Positions 63,310-64,000 of a DNA stretch of 64,000 nucleotides are shown here, piece after piece; the stretch's first letter is position 1; the number at the start of each line of letters is the position of its first letter. Made by a program: the position numbers and the translations under genes. Under the pieces are notes generated by a model that was not told where the DNA came from, made no database searches, and saw only the letters and a program-made list of their open reading frames with translations. This stretch comes from Embleya sp051903075 (GTDB lineage: Bacteria; Actinomycetota; Actinomycetes; Streptomycetales; Streptomycetaceae), in the NCBI RefSeq assembly GCF_051903075.1, contig NZ_CP182422.1:1798001-1862000 (forward strand), in the 5' to 3' direction.

Positions 63310-63455
63310 GGGATTTGCTCCTCGTGATCGTCGTACGGGTACGCAGTCGCCTGTGGCGCGACCACCATTGTCCCGTATGACGAACGAAGTCGGCGCACCC
63401 GACAGTGGCCGTGAACCCCTGTACACAGGGGTCGCCACGATAAATAGAACAGGAT

Positions 63456-63494
63456 AAAAAAATAAGGGGCCCCACCGGGGTGGGGCCCCTTATT
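63456..63494 (-). terminator. Intrinsic terminator of the rRNA operon
   Basis: A perfect 15-bp stem (63461-63475 with 63480-63494, 4-base loop) followed on the minus strand by a run of T (A run at 63456-63462). It lies directly after the 5S gene, a canonical rho-independent terminator. Confidence 0.95.
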
Positions 63495-63501
63495 CACGTA
63501 G

Positions 63502-63621
63502 ATTCCGGCGGCGTCCTACTCTCCCACACCCCTTCGAGTGCAGTACCATCGGCGCTGGAGAGCTTAGCTTCCGGGTTCGGAATGAGACCGGGCGTTTCCT
63601 CTCCGCCAAGACCACCGGAAA
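63502..63621 (-). rRNA. rrf: 5S ribosomal RNA
   Basis: On the minus strand the sequence has the actinobacterial 5S core CATTCCGAACCCGGAAGCTA and CGCCGATGGTACTGCA, ending GAGAGTAGGACGCCGCCGGA. The ends TTCCGGTGG and CCGCCGGAA pair as helix I. Length is about 120; ends are accurate to a few bases. Confidence 0.96.
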
Positions 63622-63746
63622 ACCATCGAACCCACAAAACAGGGCTACTCGGTGAACCAGAAATCACATGCGGTGATTCAATTATCAAACAGGTTCCCCG
63701 AAACCGATTGCGGTTCGGGAACCACACAGTGGACGCGTAGCAACTG

Positions 63747-64000
<254 letters not shown>

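Noticed and set aside
61291..63327. Long plus-strand open frames antisense to the RDDRGG gene
   Set aside because: They mirror the repeat codons of the minus-strand gene, which has a start box, a TPR-like domain and normal codon choice.

Overview
The window is very GC-rich, uses GTG and TTG starts freely, and packs genes with 4-bp stop/start overlaps. Its gene content (ParA, XerD, Ald, PyrG, SteA, MctB, RecN, NAD kinase, TlyA, Scr1-type HTH with DUF397) points to a filamentous actinobacterium of the Streptomycetales or a close relative. That placement is an inference from gene content and order; no tree was made.

Layout. (1) 1-18.5 kb is a mostly minus-strand housekeeping block: parA (cut by the window start), a xerD-type recombinase, ald, a STAND/NB-ARC-TPR regulator, an ADP-ribose pyrophosphatase, pyrG, a GH15 enzyme (plus strand), a glycosyltransferase, a MurJ-type flippase, a MraY/WecA-like protein with a long disordered tail, mctB and steA. 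(2) 18.5-51.5 kb is accessory: a 1 kb spacer with 115-bp tandem repeats, a NarL-type two-component system, an ABM-domain protein, a small repeat protein, a frameshifted ECF sigma gene with its membrane partner, a 2.3 kb array of about 207-bp repeats laid out as two opposed arms, an MBL hydrolase, small unknown genes, a frameshifted Scr1-type HTH gene with DUF397, a YdjM-like protein, a six-gene two-component/MacAB-type operon and a sugar-utilisation locus with recognisable LacI-type operators. (3) 51.5-60.6 kb returns to housekeeping genes: recN, nadK, tlyA, a 74-aa gene, a phasin-like coiled coil, SCP2, a HAD phosphatase, a TPR gene and a DUF1015 gene. (4) 60.7-64 kb holds a giant RDDRGG-repeat/TPR protein and the 3' end of an rRNA operon on the minus strand (5S and partial 23S).

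How it works together. The operon at 32.2-38.7 kb looks like a signal-controlled exporter: response regulator, kinase, lipoprotein, membrane-fusion protein, ATPase, permease. The sugar locus at 38.9-50.2 kb pairs an ABC importer and intracellular sugar-acid enzymes with a divergent Tat-exported glycosidase. Three copies of CTAATnCGCAT(T/C)AG lie upstream of the importer operon, the glycosidase and the lacI-type gene, which suggests one repressor controls all three.

The most unusual features are the opposed-arm 207-bp repeat array, a XerD homologue lacking two of its six catalytic residues, two regulator genes with single-base frameshifts, and many simple-repeat expansions both between and inside genes. 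No CRISPR array, transposase, prophage or tRNA gene was recognised.
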